Below, one piece after another: positions 49,425-58,454 of a stretch of 64,000 nt of DNA. The notes below the pieces were generated by a model. It ran no database searches, had not been told where the DNA came from, and saw nothing but the letters and a program-made list of their open reading frames with translations. The DNA is from Actinomycetota bacterium (GTDB lineage Bacteria; Actinomycetota; Thermoleophilia; Solirubrobacterales; 70-9), in NCBI GenBank assembly GCA_018268415.1, contig JAFDWO010000134.1, positions 21,679 to 85,678 of the forward strand, in the 5' to 3' direction. The translations under genes and the position numbers were made by a program. The stretch's first letter is position 1, and each line of letters begins with the position of its first letter.

Positions 49425-49557
49425 CACGACCCCCTCCCGTCCCCGTGCCCGCCTCCCCACGACCCCCTCCCGTCCCCGTGCCCGCCTCCCCACGACCCCC
49501 TCACGTCCCTGTGCTCTCTTCCCTACGAACCCCTCCCGTCCCTGTACCCGCCCCCCC
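49425..49557. repeat. 33-bp tandem array (M7, R6)
   Basis: About four units of CACGACCCCCTCCCGTCC plus a C-rich spacer, beginning at 49425, 49458, 49491 and 49524 (33-bp period). R8 has the same unit at 61746, 61796, 61829 and 61862; R2 and R7 have one or two units. Confidence 0.8.
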
Positions 49558-49570
49558 GACCGCCCTCCCG

Positions 49571-49626
49571 TCCCGGGCGCCTCATGGCGCTCACAGCCTG
49601 CCAGGAGCGCCATGAGGCGCCCGGGA
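49571..49626. repeat. invariant scaffold hairpin M8 (R6)
   Basis: 22-bp perfect arms (49571-49592 and 49605-49626) with loop ACAGCCTGCCAG, identical to the R2 copy. It would fold about 130 nt after the stop of the ALDH operon. Confidence 0.9.
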
Positions 49627-49753
49627 CGCACCTCGGACGGGTGGGGGGACCGGGGTCGCGCCGCCACGCGCGCCGCGCCGCAACTCGGACGCGCGCCCCG
49701 CTCCACACCCCGGCCAAATCTCGGACCATGGCGCGGGCACGGCGTGGGGACCC

Positions 49754-51232
49754 TCAGCTGAGGTCGAACCAGACGGTCTTCAGCCGCATGTACTTCTCCA
49801 GCGCGTGGAGGGAGCGGTCGACGCCGATGCCGGACTGCTTGTACCCGCCGAAGGGGAGGGAGTTTTCGCCGCGGTCGTAGGTGTTGACGTAGACGGTGCC
49901 GGCGTCCAGTTCGCGGGCGAGGCGGTGGGCGCGGCGGACGTCGCCGGTCCAGACGCCGGCGGCGAGGCCGAAGATGCTGTCGTTGGCGACCGCGGCGACG
50001 GCGTCGGCGCTCGCCTTGATCGTCGCCAGGACCGGGCCGAAGATCTCCTCGCGGGCGACCCGCATCCGCGGCTCGACGCCGGTGAGGACGGTCGGTTCGA
50101 CCGCCAGCTCCACCGACGCCGCGGGCGCTCCCCCGCGGGCCAGGCTCGCCCCCTCGGCAAGTCCGACGCCGATGTAGTCGACCACCCGCTCGAACTGGGT
50201 GCGGTCGACCAACGGGCCCATCACGGTCGCCTCGTCGAAGGGATCGCCGGGCGCCCAGGCGACCGCCGCCTCCGCCACCAACCCGACGAAGTCGTCGTGG
50301 ATCGACTCCTCCACGATCAGCCGGGAGCCCGCGTTGCAGACCTCCCCCGCCCCGTGGAAGATGCCCTCGGCGACGAAGGCGGCGGCGCGCTCCAGGTCGG
50401 GGGCGTCGGCGAGGACGATCTGCGGCGACTTGCCGCCGCACTCCAGCCACACCGCCTTCATGTTCGATTCCCCCGAGCAGCGGAGGAAGAGCTTGCCGAC
50501 CGCGGTCGATCCGGTGAAGGTGAGGACGTCGACGTCCGGATGCAGGCCGAGCGCCCGGCCGGTCACCTCGCCGGTGCCGGTCACCGCGTTCAGGACCCCG
50601 TCCGGGAGGCCCGCCTCGGCGCCCAGCTCGACCAGCCGCACGCCCGCGAGGCTCGACTGCTCGGCCGGCTTCAGTACCACCGAGTTGCCCGCGGCGAGCG
50701 CCGGGCCGAGCTTGTACACCGGCATCATCACCGGGAAGTTCCAGGGGGTGACCGCGGCGACGACGCCAACCGGCTCGCGCGCCGAGTAACCGAACGCCTC
50801 GACCGCGGTCGGCACCACGTCGCCGTAGACCTTGTCGACGGCCTCGGCGAAGAAGCGCAGCTCCCGTCCCGAGGAGTCGATCTCCCGCAGCGCATCACGG
50901 ATCGGCTTGCCGGTCTCCAGCGTGATCAGCAGTGCCAGCTCCTCGCGGTGCGCCTCGAGCAGGGCGACGAAGGCGTGCATGACCCGCTTGCGCTCCCGCG
51001 GCCCCGCCTGCGACCAGGTGCCGCCCTCGAAAGCACGCCGCGCCGCGGCGACCGCGGCGTCGACCTCGCGCTCGTCGCACAGCGGCAGCTCGGCGAGCGC
51101 GTCGTCGCGCAGCGGGCTGGTCGCTGCCAGCCGCTCCCCGGCCCCGGCGAACGGCTCGCCGTCGACGAAGGCATGGGCCGGAAGCGGCAGCGCGGCGGCG
51201 CGGGCGCGCCAGTCGGCAACGGGGTCAGTCAC
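49754..51232 (-). CDS. aldehyde dehydrogenase family protein
   Basis: A 492-residue ALDH. The catalytic Glu is in VWLECGGKSPQIV and the nucleophilic Cys in GAGEVCNAGSRL; VTPWNFPVMM, FTGSTAVG and EEIFGPV are present. The LECGGKSP form and the ALEKYMRLKTVW end resemble PuuC-type gamma-glutamyl-gamma-aminobutyraldehyde dehydrogenases. GTG 51232 overlaps the IMPase stop by 8 bases. It is the last of eight genes in the sugar-ABC operon and probably oxidises the aldehyde made by the FAD oxidase encoded three genes upstream. Confidence 0.9.
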   Translation of the reverse strand: MTDPVADWRARAAALPLPAHAFVDGEPFAGAGERLAATSPLRDDALAELPLCDEREVDAAVAAARRAFEGGTWSQAGPRERKRVMHAFVALLEAHREELALLITLETGKPIRDALREIDSSGRELRFFAEAVDKVYGDVVPTAVEAFGYSAREPVGVVAAVTPWNFPVMMPVYKLGPALAAGNSVVLKPAEQSSLAGVRLVELGAEAGLPDGVLNAVTGTGEVTGRALGLHPDVDVLTFTGSTAVGKLFLRCSGESNMKAVWLECGGKSPQIVLADAPDLERAAAFVAEGIFHGAGEVCNAGSRLIVEESIHDDFVGLVAEAAVAWAPGDPFDEATVMGPLVDRTQFERVVDYIGVGLAEGASLARGGAPAASVELAVEPTVLTGVEPRMRVAREEIFGPVLATIKASADAVAAVANDSIFGLAAGVWTGDVRRAHRLARELDAGTVYVNTYDRGENSLPFGGYKQSGIGVDRSLHALEKYMRLKTVWFDLS

Positions 51233-51986
51233 GGGCAACGGGTCCTCCGATCGTCTCGATGAAGTCGGGGTGGCCGGCGAGGGCGAAGTGGCGCTCCGGT
51301 TCGGTCTCGCGGACCGCGCCGCCGGCACCCAGCACCAGGAGCTCGCCGCCGAGGTAGTCCCAGAGGCGCTCGGAGCGGCGGTAGGCCATCGCGTCGAAGC
51401 GCCCGGCGGCGACCCAGAGCAGGTCGAGTGCCATCGAGCCACTCTCACGCAGGCCGCGCGCCGGTTCCAGTGGGCGGCGTCCCGGGCCGCCGCCGGCGTT
51501 GTCGAGCGGCAGGTTGTCGGCGATCACCGCGTCTTCGAGGTGCTCGGGGCGGCGCACGCTCACCGGTCCCCCGTTCAGGAGCGTCGGCCCGCCGAGCTCC
51601 ACGGCCCCGGTCTCACCGCGCAGCGGGTCGTGGGTGACGGCGAGGCGCGGCTCGCCCCCCACCGCGAGGCAAAGGGCGACGGCGAAGTGCGGTACCCCGG
51701 CGGCGAAGTTGGTGGTGCCGTCGAGCGGGTCGACGCACCAGACGCGGTCCGAGCCGCGGTCGGTGGAGCCGCTCTCCTCGGCCAGCACCGAGTCCTCCGG
51801 CCGGCGCTCCGCCAGCGCGCCGAGGATCAGTCGCTCGGCGTCGACGTCGGCGGCGGTGACGACGTCGCGCCGCGAGCCCTTGAAGTTGGGCTTGTCGACC
51901 CCGGCGAGGAAGCGCTCGCGCAGCAGCTCCCCCGCCGCCTCGGCGATCGTGATCGCGGCCGCGAGATCATCGCTCAGCCCGGCCAC
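51225..51986 (-). CDS. inositol-monophosphatase-family phosphatase
   Basis: A 253-residue Mg2+-dependent, Li+-sensitive-type phosphatase. Metal-binding motifs are VTAADVDAE, LAEESG and WCVDPLDGTTNF; the C-terminal WDYLGGELLV replaces the usual WDxAAG. It would dephosphorylate a small sugar or polyol phosphate. Its place beside a kinase-like gene in a catabolic operon is odd, since a phosphatase would reverse kinase steps; it may act on a ring or polyol intermediate. GTG 51986 overlaps the kinase-like stop by 13 bases. Confidence 0.87.
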   Translation of the reverse strand: MAGLSDDLAAAITIAEAAGELLRERFLAGVDKPNFKGSRRDVVTAADVDAERLILGALAERRPEDSVLAEESGSTDRGSDRVWCVDPLDGTTNFAAGVPHFAVALCLAVGGEPRLAVTHDPLRGETGAVELGGPTLLNGGPVSVRRPEHLEDAVIADNLPLDNAGGGPGRRPLEPARGLRESGSMALDLLWVAAGRFDAMAYRRSERLWDYLGGELLVLGAGGAVRETEPERHFALAGHPDFIETIGGPVARD

Positions 51987-53125
51987 GCCCCGCCCTCCCC
52001 GCGGCAGACCGCCGCGTGCGCTTCGTCGAGCAGCTGCGCCGCAACCGCCGGGCGCAGGGCCGACGACAGCGCCTCGACCTCGTCGGCCTTGCCGATCCCG
52101 ATCACCCGGCGGGCGATCTCGGCGCCCGCAAAACGGACCGCGAGCGCCCGCACGTCCTCCAGCCAGTCATCGACGAACTCCGCCGTGAAGGTCGGGTCAC
52201 GGCGCTCCGGCCAGAGCTCGCGCAGCTGGGCGCCGAACGCCTCCCAGGTCGTCGCCACCAGGGAGCCCGCCGCCTCCGCCGCCGGCTCGCGGCGCGCCGC
52301 CAGGCAGACGGCGGCGATCCGCTCGTGCGCCCAGAGCTCACCGACGTCCCAGGCCACCGGCCCGTAACGGGCGAACTCGGCGTCGATCACCCGCACCGAC
52401 CCCGGCCCGACCATCACGCTGCCGGTGTGGAGGTCACCGTGGACGAGGGCTTCGCCGCGGGTCCGGTGGGCGATCTTCAGCGCCGCGATGCCGCTGCGGT
52501 AGGCGCGGTCACGGGCGAGCGCGGCAACCGTCGGCGCCACCTCCTCGTCGTAGACGTTGCGCGGGTCGCCCGCGTAGGGCTGCTCGTAGACGACCTGCTC
52601 CATCAGCTCGTGCATCGCCGCGTTCGCGGCGCCGGCCGCGGCGGCGGCGAGCTCCTCCGGCCCGAGCCGGAAGCTCGAGGTGTGGAAGGCGGCACGGGCG
52701 AGGAGGCGGCCGAGCGCCGCGGCCCCGTCGGCGTGGACGTCGCCGGCGGCCAGCGCGTCGCGGTAGATCAGGTGGTCCTCGACCAGTTCCATCGCCAGCA
52801 CGTGGCGCTCGGCGTCGTAGTGGATCAGCTCCGGCACGAGGCCCTCGCCGAAGGGCTCCCAGGTCGCCATCAGGTGGGCCTCGCGGGCGGTGCGCTCGGC
52901 GCTCAGCGGCCAGTCGCGCAGGATCCGGACCCAGGGCAGGCCCTGCTTCAGCACCACCCCGCCCCGCTCGCCGCGGACGAGGTAGACCTCGTTGATGTTG
53001 CCTTCGTCGGGGCGTTCGACCGTTTCGACCGCGCCGACCCGCGGCGCCAGCTGCGGGTGGGCGGAGACGTAGGCGCCGGCCGCCGCGGCGTCGAAGGGGC
53101 GGGGGGAGGCGCCGGCGGCGTTCAT
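51974..53125 (-). CDS. S-methyl-5-thioribose-kinase-like phosphotransferase
   Basis: A 383-residue kinase of the APH/ChoK fold closest to MtnK. The MtnK-like elements are RPDEGNINEVYLVRG, VVLKQGLPWVRILRDWPLSAER, the catalytic ALVHGDLHTGSVMVG and VIDAEFARYGPVAWDVGELW. MtnK phosphorylates methylthioribose for methionine salvage, but no other salvage genes are near, so a related pentose-like or aminosugar substrate is likely (inference). ATG 53125 overlaps the FAD oxidase stop by 4 bases. Confidence 0.82.
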   Translation of the reverse strand: MNAAGASPRPFDAAAAGAYVSAHPQLAPRVGAVETVERPDEGNINEVYLVRGERGGVVLKQGLPWVRILRDWPLSAERTAREAHLMATWEPFGEGLVPELIHYDAERHVLAMELVEDHLIYRDALAAGDVHADGAAALGRLLARAAFHTSSFRLGPEELAAAAAGAANAAMHELMEQVVYEQPYAGDPRNVYDEEVAPTVAALARDRAYRSGIAALKIAHRTRGEALVHGDLHTGSVMVGPGSVRVIDAEFARYGPVAWDVGELWAHERIAAVCLAARREPAAEAAGSLVATTWEAFGAQLRELWPERRDPTFTAEFVDDWLEDVRALAVRFAGAEIARRVIGIGKADEVEALSSALRPAVAAQLLDEAHAAVCRGEGGAWPG

Positions 53126-54564
53126 CGGGCGCGCTCCTCGGCGGGCGGAGCCTTGGGCAGCTCGCTCCGCGCCGGCGCCGTCGGGGTCAGCGACGCCAGC
53201 GCGCTCGCGAGGCGCGGCGGCTCGCGTCCGGCGTCCGCGGCCGCCGCCACCCGCCGCACGCTTTCGCGGACGACGTGGGCGCCGAGCGTGCGCAGCGGCT
53301 CGGGCGGGAACGACGGCGCGGCGCGGTCGACCAGTGGCGAGCGGGTCCACTCGTCCTCGAGGCCGAGCGCGAGGCCGGCGAGCACCTGGCCGCCGACGAT
53401 CGACGGCACCACGCCGGAGCCGCTCCACCCGACCCCGTAGAAGACCTTCGTCTCGCCGTCGAGCCGGCCCACCAGCGGCAGCCCGTCCGCGGTGCGGTCG
53501 ACCGCCCCGGACCAGGCGGCATCGAGCTCGACCCGCTCCATATAAGGCAGCGTCCTGCGCATCGCCGCCGCCACGTCGGCGGCCCAGCGCGAGGCGCCCT
53601 CATAGCGCCCGCCGACCCGATTGAAGGGGGCGATCCGGTTGCCGCCGCGGCCGAAGGCGACCCGCCCCTCCGGCGTCGCCGTCCAGTAGAGGACGCGGGC
53701 CTGGGAGTCGCACACCGCCTCCCCGCCGATCCAACCGCGCTCGGCCAGCAGGCCCGGCACCGGTGCGCTCTCGACGAGGTCGCTGCCGACCACGAAGAGC
53801 TTCCCGCGCAGCTGCGGCAGGCGCGCCGCCCAGACGTTGGTCGCCAGCACCACCGCTCCCGCGCCCACCGTCCCCCCGGGCGTCGCCAGCTGCGGCCTGG
53901 TGCCGCCGCGCAGCCCGCTCACCGAGGTGCGCTCGAAGATCTCGACGCCCGCGGCCAGCGCCTCGGCGCGCAGCGCCGCGACCAGTCCCGGCGGCGAGAG
54001 CGAGCCCCCGCGCGGCTCCTCGATCGCGGCCGACACCCGCGGCGAACCGCTGCGCCGTTCGAGGTCATCGCGAGGCACCTCGAGGTAAGGCTCGGCGCCC
54101 AGCTCGCGCGCCTTGGCGACGGTCTCCGCCCACGGGCCGGGCGCGGCCTCCGGTCCCGGATCCCGGCCGCCCCGCTGCCCCGGCCCGGCGGTCCAGACCC
54201 AGCCGGCCTGGCGCAGCCCTACCTCGGGCCGCCGCCCGGCAAGGGCCACCAGCTCCTCGATGCCGGCCTCGGTGGCCCGCGCCAGCCGCACCGCCTCGGC
54301 TTCACCGCAGACCGCCTCGAGCGTCCCGGCGCGATCCCACCAGGAGTGGAACTGACCGCCGTTGCGGCCCGAGGCCCCGGCCCCGCAGCGATCGCGCTCC
54401 AGCACCGCGACGCCGGTCTCCGGCGCCAGCGCCTTGATCCGCAGCGCCGTCTGCAAGCCGACCAGCCCGCCCCCCACCACCGCCACGTCGAAGGACCGCG
54501 CGCGGCCCGGCGGCGGCAAGGTCACCCCTGCCGCCGGCCGGGCCGGCCACGGTCGATGCTCCAT
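53122..54564 (-). CDS. FAD-dependent amine/D-amino acid oxidase (PuuB/DAO-like)
   Basis: A 480-residue flavoprotein of the DAO family. The FAD Rossmann motif VAVVGGGLVGLQTALRI is at residues 28-44; GAGASGRNGGQFHSWWD is the flavin-contact segment seen in PuuB-like oxidases, and DGLPLVGRLDGETKVFYGVGWSGSG is the C-terminal FAD motif. PuuB oxidises gamma-glutamylputrescine; in this sugar operon an Amadori-type secondary amine is a reasonable alternative substrate (inference). ATG 54564 follows GAGGG and is 20 bases after the binding-protein stop. Confidence 0.86.
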   Translation of the reverse strand: MEHRPWPARPAAGVTLPPPGRARSFDVAVVGGGLVGLQTALRIKALAPETGVAVLERDRCGAGASGRNGGQFHSWWDRAGTLEAVCGEAEAVRLARATEAGIEELVALAGRRPEVGLRQAGWVWTAGPGQRGGRDPGPEAAPGPWAETVAKARELGAEPYLEVPRDDLERRSGSPRVSAAIEEPRGGSLSPPGLVAALRAEALAAGVEIFERTSVSGLRGGTRPQLATPGGTVGAGAVVLATNVWAARLPQLRGKLFVVGSDLVESAPVPGLLAERGWIGGEAVCDSQARVLYWTATPEGRVAFGRGGNRIAPFNRVGGRYEGASRWAADVAAAMRRTLPYMERVELDAAWSGAVDRTADGLPLVGRLDGETKVFYGVGWSGSGVVPSIVGGQVLAGLALGLEDEWTRSPLVDRAAPSFPPEPLRTLGAHVVRESVRRVAAAADAGREPPRLASALASLTPTAPARSELPKAPPAEERAR

Positions 54565-54584
54565 CCCTCGGCGCTCCGGCCCGC

Positions 54585-55613
54585 TCAGCGTTCCGGGTAG
54601 AGGTACTTCTGGACTTCGGGCGAGTTCAGGTTCTTCTTCGTCACCACGATGTAGTCGGGGTTGGTTTCTTTCGCCGGTTTCTTGCCTTCGTTCAGGTAGG
54701 CCGCGGCCTGGCGCACAGCTTCCTGGCCCATTTCGTACGCCTTCTGCACGATCAGCGTGTTGAAGGTCCCGTTTTCGAGGGCTTCGACCTCGTCCGGGGC
54801 ACCGTCGAAGGCGACCACCTTCACCTGGCCGACCTTGCCCGCCGCCTTCAGCGCGTTGGCGGCGCCGATCCCGACGAGCTCGTCGGAGGCGAAGATCCCT
54901 TTCAGTTCCGGGTTCGCCTGCAGGGTCGCCTGCACCTTGGACGCGGCTTCGGTCGGTTCGTCGGGCGAGTACTGAGGCTGGACCTGTTCCAGCCCCGGGT
55001 AGGACTTCAGTTTTTCGTCGAAGCCTTCCTGGCGCTGGTCGGTGGTCGAGGCGCCCGGCGTGTAACCGAGGTACAGCACCTGACCCTTGCCGCCGGTCAG
55101 TTCGTTGAGCTGTTCGGCCGCCAGTTCACCGCCGGTCTTGTTGTTGGAGGTGATCACCGAGAGCGGCAGGCTCGGGTCGTTGACCGTGGTGTCGACCATG
55201 ATCGTCGGGATCCCCGCCTGCTTGAACTGGTTGACCGGGGCGATCAGGGCGTTCGCGTCGAGCGGCTCGAGGATCAGCGCTTCCGGCTTGGTCGCCAGCA
55301 CGCTGGCCAGCTGGGAGACCTGCACGCTGGTGTCGAACTTGGCCGGCGACTGGACCGAGAGTTCGATGCCTTCTTCCTTGGCCGCCGCTTCCGCCCCGTG
55401 CTGGATCGCGATGCAGAAGGGGCAGCCGGCCTGCCCGGCGAGCTCGAGCGCGACCGTGCCGCCGCCCCCGTTGCTCGAGGATCCGCCGCTTTCGCCGCCG
55501 GTGCTCCCACCGCTCGTGTTGGAGCTGCTGCTCGACCCGCAGGCGGCGACGCCCAGTGCGACCACAACCGCCACCGCGACTATCAGGATTGTTTTCAGTG
55601 GACTCGACTTCAT
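54585..55613 (-). CDS. sugar ABC transporter substrate-binding lipoprotein
   Basis: A 342-residue type I periplasmic-binding-protein-like lipoprotein. The signal peptide ends VALGVAAC (Cys25), followed by a Ser/Gly/Asn linker to residue 50, then the Peripla_BP_4 pattern (LILEPLDANALIAPVNQFKQAGIPTIMVDT, GIFASDELVGIGAANALKAAG, VVAFDGAPDEVEALENG). A CPFC pair near the start of the mature domain is unusual. Codon use favours GAA and AAA relative to neighbours, as in the other binding protein. It feeds the permease and ATPase encoded upstream. Confidence 0.93.
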   Translation of the reverse strand: MKSSPLKTILIVAVAVVVALGVAACGSSSSSNTSGGSTGGESGGSSSNGGGGTVALELAGQAGCPFCIAIQHGAEAAAKEEGIELSVQSPAKFDTSVQVSQLASVLATKPEALILEPLDANALIAPVNQFKQAGIPTIMVDTTVNDPSLPLSVITSNNKTGGELAAEQLNELTGGKGQVLYLGYTPGASTTDQRQEGFDEKLKSYPGLEQVQPQYSPDEPTEAASKVQATLQANPELKGIFASDELVGIGAANALKAAGKVGQVKVVAFDGAPDEVEALENGTFNTLIVQKAYEMGQEAVRQAAAYLNEGKKPAKETNPDYIVVTKKNLNSPEVQKYLYPER

Positions 55614-55641
55614 CTCATACTCCTCCGTTGATGGCGTTGGG

Positions 55642-56676
55642 TCAGGTAGAGGGACCGGCCTGGCGACGCAGTTGGTCGATGTAGACGGCGACGATCAGCA
55701 CCGCGCCGACGGCGACGTTCTGCCAGAAGCTTTCGATCTGCAAGATCACGAAGCCGTTGAGGAGGACGGCCGGGATCAGGACGCCGATCACCGTGCCGAA
55801 CATGCGGCCGCGTCCGCCGAAGAGGCTGGTGCCGCCGATCACCACGGCGGAGATCGCCGACAGGGCATCCTGCGAGTGGGCGGCGAGGGTGGCGGTGCCG
55901 AAGCGGGCGATGTCGACCACCGAGACGATCCCCGCCAGCGCCCCCATCAGGACGTAGAGGGTCAGCATGTGGCGGTCGACCCGGATGCCGGCGCGGCGCG
56001 CCGACTCGACGTTGGCACCGAGCGCGTAGGTGCGCAGGCCGAAGCGCGTCTTCGAGAGCAGCACCCAGAGCACCGCGGTCACGGCGGCGGCGGTGACGAT
56101 CGGCCAGGGCAGGATCCCGAAGGCTTCCCCGAGGCCGAAGTCTTCCTGCAGCGGCAGGGGCAGGCCGCTGACGTTGGTGCCGCTGGAGATCACCTCGGCG
56201 AGGCCGAGCGCCATCCCCAGCGCCGCCAGGGTGGCGATGAAGGGCGGCACCTTCAGCCGCAGGATCACGAACGAGTTGAAGAGGCCCCAGGCGACGCCGG
56301 AGGCGATCGCGACCGCGACCCCGGCGGCGATCGCCAGGCCGAGGTGGTGGTAGGCGAGCGGCCCGGTGTCGGGACCGGTCCCGGCGACGGCGTTGATCGT
56401 CTTCGCCGAGAGGACCGCGGCGAAGATGACGACCGAGCCGATCGAGAGGTCGAGGCCGCCGGCGATCAGAAGGAGCGTCATCCCGGCCGAGAGGATCATC
56501 AGCTCCGACGCGTCGACGCCGATGTTCTTGATGTTGGCGACGGAGAGGAAGCTGCCCGGCGGGCTGAGGATCCAGAAGGCGACGACGAGGGCGAGCAGGA
56601 TGATCCCGATCGTCAGGTCCTCGGACCGGCGGCTCTGCGAGAAGAAGCGCTCGCGGACGGTGGACAGCGCGCTCAC
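55642..56676 (-). CDS. sugar ABC transporter permease (RbsC/FrcC type)
   Basis: A 344-residue inner-membrane protein with eight to ten hydrophobic segments. Family markers are ILSAGMTLLLIAGGLDLSIGSVV, VPPFIATLAALGMALGLA, FGLRTYALGANVESARRAGI and VVIGGTSLFGGRGRMFGTVIG. GTG 56676 overlaps the ATPase stop as GTGA. Confidence 0.94.
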   Translation of the reverse strand: MSALSTVRERFFSQSRRSEDLTIGIILLALVVAFWILSPPGSFLSVANIKNIGVDASELMILSAGMTLLLIAGGLDLSIGSVVIFAAVLSAKTINAVAGTGPDTGPLAYHHLGLAIAAGVAVAIASGVAWGLFNSFVILRLKVPPFIATLAALGMALGLAEVISSGTNVSGLPLPLQEDFGLGEAFGILPWPIVTAAAVTAVLWVLLSKTRFGLRTYALGANVESARRAGIRVDRHMLTLYVLMGALAGIVSVVDIARFGTATLAAHSQDALSAISAVVIGGTSLFGGRGRMFGTVIGVLIPAVLLNGFVILQIESFWQNVAVGAVLIVAVYIDQLRRQAGPST

Positions 56677-57461
56677 CGTTCGTCCTCGGCTTCTGCCTCG
56701 GCATCCGGCTCCGCGTCCCCGCCGAGGCCGGCCATCAGCAGGGTCAGCTCTTCGAGGCTGGTGTCGGCGGCGCGGCGGACCGCGGCGCGGCGACCGAGCC
56801 GCATCACCGTCACCGTATCGGCCACCTCGAGGACGTGGGCCATGTTGTGGGAGATGAGGAGGACCGAGACGCCCTTCTGCTCGCAGACCCGGCGGATCAG
56901 CGAGAGGACGACCTCGGTCTGGCGCACGCCGAGCGCCGCGGTCGGCTCGTCCATGACGATCAGCGCGGTGCCCCAGACGGCGGCGCGAGCGACGGCCACC
57001 GCCTGGCGCTGGCCGCCCGACATCGTCCCGACCTCGGCCTCCAGCGAGGGCAGCTCGACCCCGAGGTCCGCCAGCGCGACCGAGGCCTCCTGGCGCATCC
57101 GCGACCGGTCGAGGAAGCCGAGGCGACCGCGGACGCCGCCCCGCAGCGGCTCGCGCCCGAGGAAGATGTTGGCGCCGGCGTCGAGCGAGGGGGCCAGCGC
57201 AAGGTCCTGGTAGACGGTCTCGATCCCGGCGCCCTGGGCGTCGCGCGGGCCGTGGAAGTGAACCTTGGCGCCGCGTAGCTCGAGCTCCCCCGCGTCGGGG
57301 GAGATGACCCCGGAGAGGGTCTTGACCAGGGTCGACTTGCCGGCGCCGTTGTCGCCGATCAGGGCGTGCACTTCGCCATCGCCGACCTCGAGGTCGACGC
57401 CGCGCAGGGCTTCGACCTGGCCGTAACGCTTGCGGATCCCCCGCGCGGCGAGGAGCGTCAT
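56673..57461 (-). CDS. sugar ABC transporter ATPase (FrcA type, single domain)
   Basis: A 262-residue ATPase with Walker A GDNGAGKSTLVK, signature MSGGQRQAVAVARA, Walker B ALIVMDEPTAALG and LLISHNMAHV. It has one nucleotide-binding domain, unlike the fused RbsA/MglA proteins of about 500 residues, so it probably works as a homodimer as in the FrcABC fructose system. The acidic tail (DAEPDAEAEAEDE) is notable. ATG 57461. Confidence 0.93.
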   Translation of the reverse strand: MTLLAARGIRKRYGQVEALRGVDLEVGDGEVHALIGDNGAGKSTLVKTLSGVISPDAGELELRGAKVHFHGPRDAQGAGIETVYQDLALAPSLDAGANIFLGREPLRGGVRGRLGFLDRSRMRQEASVALADLGVELPSLEAEVGTMSGGQRQAVAVARAAVWGTALIVMDEPTAALGVRQTEVVLSLIRRVCEQKGVSVLLISHNMAHVLEVADTVTVMRLGRRAAVRRAADTSLEELTLLMAGLGGDAEPDAEAEAEDER

Positions 57462-57531
57462 CGCGCCGCCTCCTCTCGCCGCCCGTCCCCCGGACGCGAA
57501 CAGGCGTCGACGGACGGCGACGCGGAACGTC

Positions 57532-58389
57532 TCATCGCGCCGCCACCCCCAGCGGCTCCTGCGGGAAGGCGCCGCGGATTTCGCAGGCCCGCTCGGCCGC
57601 CGCGGCGGCGGCGGCCATCGCGTCGGCGACCGGCGCGCCGCCGCTCCGGGCGAGGACGAAGGCGGCGATGAAGGCGTCGCCGGCGCCGCAGGTATCGACC
57701 GGATCGATCTTCCCGGCGGCGCGGACCATGTCGACCCCCGCGCCCCGGGCGGCGCTGCCGTGCCGGCCGCACAGTGCCACGGCCAGCTTCGCGCCGCCCG
57801 CCAGCGCGGCGTCGAGCAGCGCGGCCATCGCCGCGTCGGGCTCGCGCTCCCAGGAGTAGAAGACGACGTCGAAGCCCGCGAGGCCATCGGTGGCGTGGAG
57901 GGTGGAGAAGTCGTAGGAGAGGCCGGGGCCGGGGCCGACCGCCGCGCGCAGCTCGGCGGGAGTCGGCGAGGTGACGCCGTGGACCCAGCGGGCGCCGGCG
58001 AGGAGGTCGGCTGCCGCGGGGGAGAACCGGTAATCGGCGGAGACGCCGAGCCGCTCGTCGGCGAGCACCCGCTCGCCCGCGTCGGCCAGGGCGATCCGGG
58101 TCACACCGGTCCGGCCGGGCCGGGTCTCGAGCGCGCCGAGGTCGACGCCGGTTGCGGCGGCGGCGGCCCGCAGGCGGGCACCGTCATCGTCGTCGCCGAC
58201 CGCGCCCGCGAAGGCGGCGGCATGCCCGGCGCGCTGCCAGGCGACGGCGACATTGAGCGCGTTGCCGCCCGCGAATTCGACCCCGTCCTCGTAGACGTCG
58301 ATGCAGCACTGGCCGATTGCGACCAGGTCGGCGGGGGCGCCCGCGGCGCTGCCGGGGGTCTCCGTATCGATCGTCTCGTCTGCCGTCAT
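57532..58389 (-). CDS. PfkB-family sugar kinase, FrlD-like
   Basis: A 285-residue ribokinase-family kinase. The substrate-side motif AIGQCCIDVYEDGVEFAGGN with ALNVAVAWQRAGH closely parallels FrlD (fructoselysine 6-kinase), and the catalytic Asp is in DPVDTCGAGDAFIAAF. It would phosphorylate an imported Amadori sugar or related ketose, giving the substrate of a FrlB-like deglycase such as the SIS protein at 62157. ATG 58389 follows GGAGAGAG. It is the first gene of the eight-gene operon and is divergent from the LacI regulator, with two matching operators in between. Confidence 0.87.
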   Translation of the reverse strand: MTADETIDTETPGSAAGAPADLVAIGQCCIDVYEDGVEFAGGNALNVAVAWQRAGHAAAFAGAVGDDDDGARLRAAAAATGVDLGALETRPGRTGVTRIALADAGERVLADERLGVSADYRFSPAAADLLAGARWVHGVTSPTPAELRAAVGPGPGLSYDFSTLHATDGLAGFDVVFYSWEREPDAAMAALLDAALAGGAKLAVALCGRHGSAARGAGVDMVRAAGKIDPVDTCGAGDAFIAAFVLARSGGAPVADAMAAAAAAAERACEIRGAFPQEPLGVAAR

Positions 58390-58410
58390 CGGTTCTCTCT
58401 CCAGCTCGTG

Positions 58411-58424
58411 TGAGAGCGCTATCA
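58411..58424. promoter_or_regulatory. LacI-family operator, proximal to the kinase operon
   Basis: TGAGAGCGCTATCA, the typical LacI/GalR-type near-palindrome centred on GCGC. An identical 14-mer lies at 58455; the centres are 44 bp apart, about four helical turns, so two dimers could bind the same face. Confidence 0.8.
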
Positions 58425-58454
58425 ACACTCTCGGGCGGAGAAGGTAGCAGAAAT

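Larger units (their letters stand above)
48578..49753 (+). repeat. composite palindromic element, copy R6
   Basis: This 1.18 kb gap holds no convincing gene. Module order matches R2: CTCAAGCTGGCGCCC units, the GGCCGTCTCG hairpin (48729-48780), GTCACG-rich modules, cassette 1 (49014-49038), GTGTTGTCCAACGCTCACGG, an empty cassette-2 junction (ACGCGT, 49246-49251), GGGTGACGTTCCCGG (49300), a 33-bp tandem array, hairpin M8 and CTCGGACG units before the ALDH stop. Confidence 0.85.

Noticed and set aside
51974..53125. Methionine-salvage MTR kinase
   Set aside because: MtnK-like motifs are present, but no mtnA or other salvage genes are nearby and the operon is a sugar-uptake operon, so the specific name is not assigned.
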